Assembly (NCBI GenBank): GCA_003165615.1
Contig: PLWR01000179.1
Coordinates: forward strand, 321-12,362
Direction: 5' to 3'
Origin: Acidobacteriota bacterium
GTDB lineage: Bacteria; Acidobacteriota; Terriglobia; UBA7540
DNA length: 12,042 nucleotides
Notes under the pieces: generated by a model
Database searches by the model: none
Told to the model about the DNA's origin: nothing
The model's input: the letters and a program-made list of their open reading frames with translations, nothing else
Shown here: piece after piece, positions 6,129-12,042 of the stretch
Position numbering within the stretch: position 1 is the stretch's first letter
Layout of the letters: each line of letters opens with the position of its first letter
Made by a program: the position numbers and the translations under genes

Positions 6129-7004
6129 ATGGCGCCAATCAGCGTGGCGCTGCCGCCCACGCAGGCGATTCCCGTTCGCGACCAGTTCAAGCCCGTCAAA
6201 GTAGGTTTCCTCATTGCCATGCATTTGGGGGTCATTGGTGTGTTCTGGCACACCACGTGGGCGGCCGTAGGTGTCTGCATTCTGTTGCACGCGCTTTTCG
6301 GAGGGCTGGGAATTTGCATTGGCTACCACCGCCTGCTCACTCACCGGTCATTCAAGTGCTCGAAAGCCGTGGAATACACGCTCGCCCTTCTGGGAGCATT
6401 GACCCTGGAAGGCGGCCCCATTGACTGGGTTGCACATCATCGGCAACACCACCAGTACTCCGACGAGGCGGGTGACCCGCATAGTGCGCGCGATGGCTTC
6501 TTTTGGAGCCACGTCCTGTGGATGTTTTGGACGCCCAATGTGAAAGACTTTAGCGAACTCACCGAACGTTATACGCCGGACCTGCTACGCCAGCCCTTTT
6601 ATCGTTTCCTGGGCCGCTATTATCTGGGACTCTCCATCGTTTTGGCCGTCGTGCTATACCTCGTGGGCGGCTGGCCCTTTGTTGTGTGGGGCATGTGCGT
6701 CCGGTTGGTCATCACCTATCACAGCACCTGGTTGGTAAACTCCGCCAGCCACAAATTCGGTTACCGGAATTTCGATGTCTCCGACCTCTCCACGAATTGC
6801 TGGTGGGTAGCCCTGGTGACCTATGGAGAGGGCTGGCACAACAATCATCACGCTTTCCCCACCTCGGCGCGCACCGGACTTCGCCTCTGGGAAGTCGATC
6901 CTGCCTATGGCTTCATCCGCCTATTGAAATCTGTAGGCCTGGCATGGGATGTGCGCATCCCCCCTGCCGAAAAACTCAAGTTCGAATCACCTCGCGCTGC
7001 CTGA
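6129..7004 (+). CDS. membrane fatty-acid (acyl-CoA type, delta-9-like) desaturase
   Basis: A 291-residue di-iron membrane desaturase, which uses O2 to introduce a double bond into acyl chains and so raises membrane fluidity. All three histidine boxes are present: H67-RLLT-H72, H104-RQ-HH108 and H237-NN-HH241. The conserved NSASHKFG (204-211) supplies the additional family histidine, H208. Hydrophobic spans lie at about 25-63, 81-92 and 165-200. The ATG at 6129 is chosen because GAGG (6118-6121) sits seven bases upstream. The open frame extends upstream to a TTG at 6039, but that has no ribosome site. It lies 257 bases after the cold-shock gene on the same strand, separated by the palindrome at 5963-5980, so it probably has its own regulated promoter. 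Regiospecificity and substrate (acyl-CoA versus lipid-bound) cannot be read. Confidence 0.95.
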   Translation: MAPISVALPPTQAIPVRDQFKPVKVGFLIAMHLGVIGVFWHTTWAAVGVCILLHALFGGLGICIGYHRLLTHRSFKCSKAVEYTLALLGALTLEGGPIDWVAHHRQHHQYSDEAGDPHSARDGFFWSHVLWMFWTPNVKDFSELTERYTPDLLRQPFYRFLGRYYLGLSIVLAVVLYLVGGWPFVVWGMCVRLVITYHSTWLVNSASHKFGYRNFDVSDLSTNCWWVALVTYGEGWHNNHHAFPTSARTGLRLWEVDPAYGFIRLLKSVGLAWDVRIPPAEKLKFESPRAA

Positions 7005-7117
7005 GTGCGGTGCCGTGTTGAGCAAAGGATTTTACCCCATGGCGCACGCACAGAAATAATGCCAGGGCTCGGCATGGGCCAACCGGTGTTGAGCGTCGTG
7101 GCGGATTGAACCAAAAA

Positions 7118-9382
7118 TCAAGACTCCTGCTCCGCCCCGGCGCTGGAGATCGTGTAGCCTCTCCCCTGGTAAATCAATTTTTCCAATTTGGCAAATGGGT
7201 CAAAATCTTTAAGACGCGAATTGACTTGAATGCCGCTGTCCAGAGTCAAATCCGCCCCAAAGATGGCGTCGATTACCAGGTTCATAAAGCTGCCCCCCGC
7301 CACTTCGTACCAGCCACCCACCGGGTCTTTGCGCGCACCGCCGGTATCCGTGGGAAAAGTTGTATCTACAAAATGCGCTTGGCCGTAAGTTCCCTGGTTG
7401 GCTGTTTTGGCGAATCCTTTCACCCACGCCGCCAACCGATTGGAGGGATCGATTTTGTACAAACCCCTGGCGGTCATGGGTGGCCAGGCGATATAGGCGC
7501 CGATCCAAGTGTGGTCGGACCGAAGCCCGCGCGAGGCCCCGGGTTTCCAACTGGCATCGGCATCCCCTGGAGATAGGGCGTGCATCCATAATGGTGTGTA
7601 GAGTTCGTTCCAGAAGAAGTTCGCCATCTCCTTCTTTTGCCGATCGCTAAGATCCTCAAACATGGTGTCAAGAACCGTTAGCAGGTCGAAGCAATGGCGC
7701 ACTTCCGTAAAGGTTCCATCGCTCTGTCCGCATTTCCACCAACCTTTGCCCTCAACATAAAGCAGGCGGTTGATGCGCCCCGCCAGGTCCTTGGCCTCCG
7801 CCCGGTACTGCGTGGCCCGGGAAGAATCCCCGCGGCGGTCAAGCAGCGAGGCGACGAACCGCATGCCATAAACGTTGCCCGCATTCATCGCCGCCACTTC
7901 ATGGATATAAGTGCTTACAGCCTCTAGCAGGTTATCCATACCGCCGTAATCGCCGAGCCCGTGTCCGAACCGATCCAGTTGCTTCCAACGGAGGGCGCGG
8001 GCGGCCAGGTGCTCCAGCACAATCTTTCCGTCGATTGACTTGTCCAGCCACTTGATGTCGCGGGTTACCCGTAAATAATCGTGTGCGCAGCGCAGGATGC
8101 CCATGTCATTGGCGGCGTACCAGGGCCCCATGGCCTTTCCCGAAAGATAATCCGTTCCGTAGTGCTCATCCATACCGGCAACAAACCACGTCTCCAGCAG
8201 GGAACGGAGGGCGCTGGGGTCAAGCAGAGCCATTCCCAGTGAAGCCAGCGCGGTGTCCCAAACGTAACTCAACGTCGAAGTGCCGCGCGGGACCGTAATG
8301 TAGGTCGGTCCGTACACGGAGGCGGAAGAGACGCGTCGCGCCAGGAGAAGGTCCAGAAATCCTGCATAGTAGATTTTCCAGAGCGCCGGATCGCGCGTCA
8401 CAAGTTGGGGCAGGGATCCTGAAAACTCCGAGTTCCCCGGCGTGAAAGCGGCCCGAATTCGAGAGTTGTAAATGGCTTCATTCTCTTCGAGTGACTTACG
8501 GAATCCCGCCTGTTGGCGCGTGTAGGCCTCTATCACGGCGGTGCGATCATCACCGATCACATTGATGTATTGGAAGACGCGCTCCTCACCAGGGTTCAGG
8601 GTGAACTCATAGGTCAACATGCGCCCTTGTTCAATGCGATCAGGCTTGGGAGTTATGCCTTGAATGGAAACCGCCCGGCTGTGGAGAGACTCAAAGACAA
8701 TGTAACCCTGCGACGCGCTTGCCGTGAGACGATTATCCGCCTCGGCGGGGTCTCCCATATACCAAGGTCCTTCCTTATAGGTAACGCCAGCGCGCAGATC
8801 GAACCCCAGTGAAAGCTTGCGGTGTTCCCCGCTTTCGTTTTTGACGGTAATCATCTCCGCCACAGCTCGCTGCTTGGCTGGCACAAAAGTTTGAGTGATG
8901 AACCCTATCCCCTGGACCTGCGCCTCCCGCACAATGCCGTGGGGATACCACGTGTATGCCACTCTTGCTTCTGGCTGCGGATAGGATGACAGTATCCGCC
9001 CGTTCAGAAAAACTTCGCAGGTGATGAGATTTCCGGGGGAAATTTCCCCGCCGGGAGTGGGAATTGAAGGAGGCCCGCAACATGAAAATGGAGGGAAGAG
9101 AACAGATGTGACTCCGGCGACAGATCGCGTTGCCTGGCAAAAACCCCATTCGTTCTGAGCCGGAGGTGGATTGAAAAGTTCACTGTATTCGTAAACCAAA
9201 CGATGGCTCGCTAGGTCCCTTGACTCTGGAATCCCCGGAAGAGCTCGTTGCTTTGCCGAAACTGTCTCACCCTGCGGCGACGCCGCGGCGGGCTTTTCCC
9301 CCAAGAGCCTGCTTGCCGGTGAAGGGGCCACGGGCAGAGCCGCACTCACTGCCCCCACCTTTAAGAACGATCTCCGATTCAT
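7118..9382 (-). CDS. Tat-exported six-hairpin glycoside-hydrolase-like protein
   Basis: A 754-residue secreted or periplasmic protein. The N-terminus MNRRSFLKVGAVSAALPVA is a twin-arginine signal (RRSFLK at 3-8), implying export in folded form. Residues ~60-290 look like a beta-sandwich, and ~330-715 like an (alpha/alpha)6 barrel of the six-hairpin glycosidase superfamily. Visible landmarks are YVWDTALASLGMALLDPSAL (373-392), GLGDYGGMDNLLEAV (475-489), SDHTWIGAYIAWPP (622-635) and GGWYEVAGGSFMNLV (689-703). They recall GH37/GH63-like barrels in general style, but I cannot assign a GH family, name the catalytic acids or give a substrate. The ATG at 9382 is used because AAGGAG lies nine bases upstream and the Tat motif then starts the protein. 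An in-frame start at 9424 would bury the signal. It is divergent from aroF and its attenuator. Confidence 0.85.
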   Translation of the reverse strand: MNRRSFLKVGAVSAALPVAPSPASRLLGEKPAAASPQGETVSAKQRALPGIPESRDLASHRLVYEYSELFNPPPAQNEWGFCQATRSVAGVTSVLFPPFSCCGPPSIPTPGGEISPGNLITCEVFLNGRILSSYPQPEARVAYTWYPHGIVREAQVQGIGFITQTFVPAKQRAVAEMITVKNESGEHRKLSLGFDLRAGVTYKEGPWYMGDPAEADNRLTASASQGYIVFESLHSRAVSIQGITPKPDRIEQGRMLTYEFTLNPGEERVFQYINVIGDDRTAVIEAYTRQQAGFRKSLEENEAIYNSRIRAAFTPGNSEFSGSLPQLVTRDPALWKIYYAGFLDLLLARRVSSASVYGPTYITVPRGTSTLSYVWDTALASLGMALLDPSALRSLLETWFVAGMDEHYGTDYLSGKAMGPWYAANDMGILRCAHDYLRVTRDIKWLDKSIDGKIVLEHLAARALRWKQLDRFGHGLGDYGGMDNLLEAVSTYIHEVAAMNAGNVYGMRFVASLLDRRGDSSRATQYRAEAKDLAGRINRLLYVEGKGWWKCGQSDGTFTEVRHCFDLLTVLDTMFEDLSDRQKKEMANFFWNELYTPLWMHALSPGDADASWKPGASRGLRSDHTWIGAYIAWPPMTARGLYKIDPSNRLAAWVKGFAKTANQGTYGQAHFVDTTFPTDTGGARKDPVGGWYEVAGGSFMNLVIDAIFGADLTLDSGIQVNSRLKDFDPFAKLEKLIYQGRGYTISSAGAEQES

Positions 9383-9404
9383 ACGATTTTCTCCTTCGAA
9401 TTTC

Positions 9405-9437
9405 AGAATATCAGAAAACACCAAAGAGAATATCAGA
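9405..9437. repeat. paired 11-bp direct repeats AGAATATCAGA, 22 bp apart
   Basis: Exact copies lie at 9405-9415 and 9427-9437, a start-to-start distance of 22 bp or about two helical turns. This would place two bound proteins on the same DNA face. On the minus strand each reads TCTGATATTCT, which also contains an extended -10-like TGATATTCT. The pair therefore sits in the glycosidase promoter, 23-55 bases above its ATG, and directly beside the aroF -35. A tandem regulator site or duplicated promoter element are both possible. Confidence 0.5.
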
Positions 9438-9441
9438 CGCC

Positions 9442-9470
9442 TTGCGGCTCTTGCCGGGTTGCGGTATACT
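9442..9470 (+). promoter_or_regulatory. aroF leader promoter
   Basis: TTGCGG (9442-9447), a 17-base spacer and TATACT (9465-9470, five of six consensus) form a good sigma-70-type promoter. Transcription should begin at about 9476-9479. That is only 1-4 bases before the ATG of the leader peptide at 9480, so the mRNA would be leaderless or nearly so. Confidence 0.65.
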
Positions 9471-9479
9471 CCAATTTCG

Positions 9480-9551
9480 ATGTTCGCAACCTACGCCAAC
9501 TCGTTTACGTGCTTTAGTTACCGGTATTGGAGCTTTACTCCAAACCGGTAG
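9480..9551 (+). CDS. aromatic-rich leader peptide of the aroF attenuator (23 aa)
   Basis: A 23-codon ORF from ATG 9480 to TAG 9549-9551, with eight aromatic codons: F2, Y5, F9, F12, Y14, Y16, W17 and F19. They are TTC once, TTT three times, TAC twice, TAT once and TGG once. The peptide begins MFATYANSF. Its densest part, codons 12-19, reads F-S-Y-R-Y-W-S-F and coincides with the first arm of the following hairpin. This is the hallmark of a ribosome-stalling leader that senses charged tRNA-Phe, -Tyr and -Trp. There is no Shine-Dalgarno before the ATG. The predicted transcription start is within a few bases, so leaderless initiation is the likely mode. The ORF lies 96 bases upstream of the DAHP synthase gene, whose product opens the pathway to all three of these amino acids. 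This is a regulatory peptide, not a functional protein. Confidence 0.82.
   Translation: MFATYANSFTCFSYRYWSFTPNR
9519..9550 (+). promoter_or_regulatory. attenuator pause hairpin overlapping the leader codons
   Basis: TACCGGT (9519-9525) pairs with ACCGGTA (9544-9550), and TTGGAG (9527-9532) with CTCCAA (9538-9543). One A (9526) is bulged and the loop is CTTTA. The 13-pair stem contains codons Y14, Y16 and W17 in its 5' arm and reaches into the UAG stop. A translating ribosome must open it, which is how a pause or 1:2-type hairpin synchronises ribosome and polymerase in known attenuators. Confidence 0.7.
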
Positions 9552-9601
9552 AGTGGCGTTGGTCCCAACTAAAAAGGCATCTTCGAAAGGCCAGCCCACT
9601 C
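9551..9601 (+). promoter_or_regulatory. aroF antiterminator pairing
   Basis: GAGTGGCGTTGG (9551-9562) can pair with CCAGCCCACTC (9591-9601): eleven pairs including one G-U, with C9557 bulged. The downstream strand covers the whole 5' arm of the terminator, so the two structures exclude each other. The upstream strand starts at the last base of the leader stop codon. A ribosome finishing the peptide would mask it and permit termination. One stalled at codons 14-17 would leave it free and permit read-through. Confidence 0.7.
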
Positions 9602-9619
9602 CCAATGAGTGGGCTTTTT
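9593..9619 (+). terminator. rho-independent terminator of the aroF attenuator
   Basis: AGCCCACT (9593-9600) and AGTGGGCT (9608-9615) form a perfect eight-pair stem around CCCAATG. The run TTTTT at 9615-9619 follows. It lies after the leader peptide and 14 bases before the aroF ribosome site, with no full gene upstream on this strand. It therefore terminates the leader transcript rather than a preceding gene. Confidence 0.88.
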
Positions 9620-9647
9620 CATTTACAGGATAGGGAGGAATGGCGCC

Positions 9648-10697
9648 ATGATCATTTCCATGAAACCGGATGCGACGCAGGAGCAAATCGAACATGTTTG
9701 CGAACGCATCCGGGAGTTTGGGTACAAGGTCCACTCCATTCAGGGTGAAGAGCGCGTGGTGATTGGAGTGATCGGAGTAGGCGACGTGAGCGCATGCCTG
9801 GAAGCGATTGAAGTGGCTCCCGGCGTCGCCAGCGCCGTCCGGCTTTCCTCGCCTTATAAATTCGTGAGCAGGGAATTCAAGCAGGAGCGCACGCGGATCA
9901 CGATTAACGGCGTTTCCATTGGCGGCGACCAATTCGTCGTCATGGCAGGCCCCTGTTCGGTGGAGAGCGAGAAACAGATTATGGAAGCGGCAGAGTTCGT
10001 GGCTTCCGTGGGCGGGAAGATTCTGCGCGGCGGCGCCTTCAAACCCCGCACTTCCCCCTACGACTTCCAGGGCATGGAGGAGGAAGGACTGAAGTTGCTC
10101 GCCAAGGCGCGTGCCGCAACAGGTCTCGCCATCGTCACCGAGGTCATGAGCGAGCAGGACGTTCAACTGATCTCCGAGTACGCTGACATTATGCAAGTGG
10201 GCGCGCGTAACATGCAGAACTTCGCGCTGCTCAAGGCGCTGGGGCGCTGCCCACGGCCGGTGCTGCTGAAGCGCGGCATGAGCTCGACCATCAAAGAGTT
10301 ATTGATGTCGGCTGAGTACATCACCGCGCACGGCAACCCCAACGTCATCTTGTGCGAGCGCGGCATTCGTACTTTTGAGACTGCCACGCGCAACACGTGC
10401 GATATCTCCGCCGTGCCGGTGCTGAATGAGCTGACTCACCTGCCGGTCATCGTGGACCCAAGCCACGCCGCCGGCCGGCAAAGCCTGGTGCCCGCCCTCT
10501 GCCGCGCGGCCGTTGCCATCGGCGCCGACGGCTTGATTGTGGAAATGCATCCCTGCCCGGAAAAAGCCATGAGCGACGGGGCGCAGTCCCTTAACTTCCC
10601 GCAGTTCCGCTCCATGATGCAGGAGCTCAAACCATACCTCGACATTTGGAAGGAGATGCGCCGCCAACGGGACATTGCCGCCCAAGCAGCCATTTAG
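9648..10697 (+). CDS. aroF: 3-deoxy-7-phosphoheptulonate (DAHP) synthase, type I-beta with N-terminal regulatory domain
   Basis: A 349-residue enzyme that condenses phosphoenolpyruvate with erythrose 4-phosphate, the first step of the shikimate pathway. Residues 1-65 form a ferredoxin-like domain of the Thermotoga maritima type, which there binds Tyr/Phe for feedback inhibition. The catalytic barrel carries AGPCSVES (100-107), [12 protein letters not shown] (127-138), QVGARNMQN (183-191), LLKRGMSST (206-214), ERGIRTFE (237-244), DPSHAAGR (270-277) and [18 protein letters not shown] (298-315). Expected metal ligands C103, H273, E299 and D310 are all present, each one position beyond the Thermotoga numbering. 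The ATG at 9648 has GGAGG (9634-9638) nine bases upstream. An in-frame GTG at 9609 lies in the terminator stem and is rejected. Control is likely dual: transcription attenuation by the leader and allosteric feedback through the N-terminal domain. Confidence 0.96.
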   Translation: MIISMKPDATQEQIEHVCERIREFGYKVHSIQGEERVVIGVIGVGDVSACLEAIEVAPGVASAVRLSSPYKFVSREFKQERTRITINGVSIGGDQFVVMAGPCSVESEKQIMEAAEFVASVGGKILRGGAFKPRTSPYDFQGMEEEGLKLLAKARAATGLAIVTEVMSEQDVQLISEYADIMQVGARNMQNFALLKALGRCPRPVLLKRGMSSTIKELLMSAEYITAHGNPNVILCERGIRTFETATRNTCDISAVPVLNELTHLPVIVDPSHAAGRQSLVPALCRAAVAIGADGLIVEMHPCPEKAMSDGAQSLNFPQFRSMMQELKPYLDIWKEMRRQRDIAAQAAI

Positions 10698-10780
10698 ATG
10701 GGATCGACTTTCACAGAACTCGATGTGTGGAAATGAAACCATAACTTTGGCGTCCCAGCTCCGCGCCTCCAGCTTCTTCC

Positions 10781-12042
10781 CTAGAGAATCAGGAACTGCA
10801 CTACGAACAGCACGGCGAAGACATAAGTAAGCGGAGGGCATTCGCGCCAGCGGCCAGTAGCAAGCTTGGCGATGGAGTATGAAATGAGCCCGAAAGCGAT
10901 ACCATCCGCGATGCTGAAGGTCAGCGGAATTCCCACCAACACCAGAAAGGCCGGCAAGTATTCCGTGGGGTCATCCCAGTGGAGCTCGCGCAAGGGCCTG
11001 AGCATCATCGAGCCCACCACGATGAGGGCTGGGGCCAGCGTAGGATAAAGAACGGCTTGGCCCAATTTGACACCACCTCCGATCATGGAAGCCAGCGGGC
11101 TGAAGAATAGCGAAGCAGCAAGCAATAGTCCCGTGACCACACTTGCCAGGCCGGTGCGCGCGCCGTCGGAAACGCCTGCCGCGGATTCGATGTAGCAGGT
11201 GATGGTGGAAGTCCCCAGGGCCGCGCCCACGGTTGTCCCCACGGCATCGGCAAAGAGGGCGCGATCCACACGCGGCAACTTCCCTTCCCGCACCAACCCC
11301 GCTTGTTGACCTACACCCACCAATGTTCCCACCGTATCGAAGAGTGCAAGGTAGAAAAGCACAAAAATCGCCGACCCCAGGCGCGCCAGCGGAACCTTGA
11401 GCAGGCCCGCCAAATCGAATTTCCAGAATGTGGGGGCCATGTGGAGCTGCATGGAGAACAGTCCCTGATAATGGACTAGACCCAGCAGCGCGCAAATCGC
11501 GGTACTGGATAGGATGCCCAGCAAGATAGCGCCACGGACCCGGAAGCTCAACAGCACCACGATGAGAAGAAGGCCCGAAACGGTGGCGAGCACCACCGGC
11601 TGGCGCAGATCGCCCATGCGCACCAGGGTGCCGGGCGAGGCCGCCACCAGCCCCCCGTATTGGAGCCCGATAAAGGTAATAAACAAGCCGATTCCCGCCG
11701 CGATGCTGCATTTCAAAGAATGGGGAATTGAATTCACAATCTGCGCGCGCAGGCCCGTCAGGGTGATGGCGATGAAGAAAATACCCGCCAGGAGCACCGC
11801 CGCCAGCGCCTGCTGCCAGGTGAGGCCGAATCCCCCCAGAGAGACGGCGCCGCAGAGCGTGTACACAAAGAAGAAGTTCTCACCCATGCCGGGCGCCAGC
11901 GCTACGGGGTAGTTGGCTGCGAGCCCCATCAGCAATGTGGCGGCGGCGGCCGCAAGACAAGTGGCCGTGAGCACGGCGTGGAAGTCCATGCCCGCAGCCG
12001 ATAGCACCCCCGGCTGGACGAAGATGATGTACGACATCGCGA
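10781..12042 (-). CDS. NCS2 family nucleobase permease, AzgA-like (partial, 5' end beyond the window)
   Basis: About 420 residues of a multi-span inner-membrane proton symporter for purines or related bases. The frame is open to the right edge. The first visible segment, AMSYIIFVQPGVLSAAGMDF, corresponds to the TMAYIIFVNP region that normally lies some 20-30 residues into the protein, so the true start is outside. The ATG at 12037 is probably internal. Family marks: ALAPGMGENFFF, FYLALFDTVGTLVGV, DAVGTTVGAALGTSTITCYI followed by ESAAGVSDGARTG, FFSPLASMIGG, and SIADGIAFGLISYS near the end. It departs from common AzgA proteins in VQP for VNP and GENFFF for GLNAFF. The substrate (adenine, guanine, hypoxanthine or another base) cannot be decided. 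It converges on aroF with an 83-bp gap holding no obvious terminator. Confidence 0.92.
   Translation of the reverse strand, partial: AMSYIIFVQPGVLSAAGMDFHAVLTATCLAAAAATLLMGLAANYPVALAPGMGENFFFVYTLCGAVSLGGFGLTWQQALAAVLLAGIFFIAITLTGLRAQIVNSIPHSLKCSIAAGIGLFITFIGLQYGGLVAASPGTLVRMGDLRQPVVLATVSGLLLIVVLLSFRVRGAILLGILSSTAICALLGLVHYQGLFSMQLHMAPTFWKFDLAGLLKVPLARLGSAIFVLFYLALFDTVGTLVGVGQQAGLVREGKLPRVDRALFADAVGTTVGAALGTSTITCYIESAAGVSDGARTGLASVVTGLLLAASLFFSPLASMIGGGVKLGQAVLYPTLAPALIVVGSMMLRPLRELHWDDPTEYLPAFLVLVGIPLTFSIADGIAFGLISYSIAKLATGRWRECPPLTYVFAVLFVVQFLIL

Noticed and set aside
9383..9424. Upstream ATG (9424) for the glycosidase
   Set aside because: It would add 14 residues before the twin-arginine signal and overlap the repeats. 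The ATG at 9382 has the ribosome site.
9609..9647. Alternative GTG start of aroF at 9609
   Set aside because: It lies inside the 3' arm of the terminator. The ATG at 9648 has a strong GGAGG, and the family N-terminus starts there.
9411..10196. 261-residue minus-strand open frame over aroF
   Set aside because: Histidine- and alanine-rich shadow of a highly conserved plus-strand enzyme, spanning the attenuator.

Overview
The window is about 12 kb of moderately GC-rich bacterial chromosome. It carries housekeeping and stress genes on both strands and shows no plasmid or phage functions. The protein set suggests a soil or environmental Acidobacteriota-like bacterium: an archaeal-type class I aldolase, a ClC transporter with variant filter motifs, a Tat-exported six-hairpin glycosidase, a Thermotoga-type DAHP synthase and an AzgA-type NCS2 permease. 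That assignment is an inference from family flavour, because no rRNA or marker gene is present.

Left part (1-5084). A class I fructose-bisphosphate aldolase (fbaB, minus strand) runs off the left edge. About 1.1 kb without a gene follows. It holds two plausible promoters, a perfect 7-bp inverted repeat and a cluster of four or five copies of a ~23-bp direct repeat at 1111-1364. A small two-CBS-domain protein (plus) ends 2 bp from the stop of a minus-strand operon that encodes a zinc-ribbon/TPR membrane protein followed by a ClC-family transporter with a cytoplasmic C-terminal domain. The operon genes overlap by four bases (GTGA).

Middle (5085-7004). After a 580-bp spacer, a cold-shock protein (CspA family) and an acyl-lipid/acyl-CoA desaturase lie in tandem on the plus strand. 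Together they look like a small cold-adaptation locus: RNA/DNA chaperoning plus membrane fluidity. The spacer between them has an 18-bp palindrome lying on a TATAAT box and two further hairpins before the desaturase ribosome-binding site.

Right part (7118-12042). A Tat-signal six-hairpin glycoside-hydrolase-like protein (minus) is divergent from the DAHP synthase gene aroF (plus). The most interesting object in the window sits between them. A 23-codon leader ORF at 9480-9551 has eight aromatic codons (4 Phe, 3 Tyr, 1 Trp). It is followed by mutually exclusive antiterminator and terminator hairpins directly upstream of the aroF ribosome-binding site. This reads as a complete ribosome-mediated transcription attenuator controlling the first step of aromatic amino-acid synthesis. 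Its start codon is only about 9 bases beyond a good -10 box, so the leader may be translated from a leaderless or nearly leaderless transcript. An NCS2 nucleobase permease (minus) runs off the right edge, convergent with aroF.
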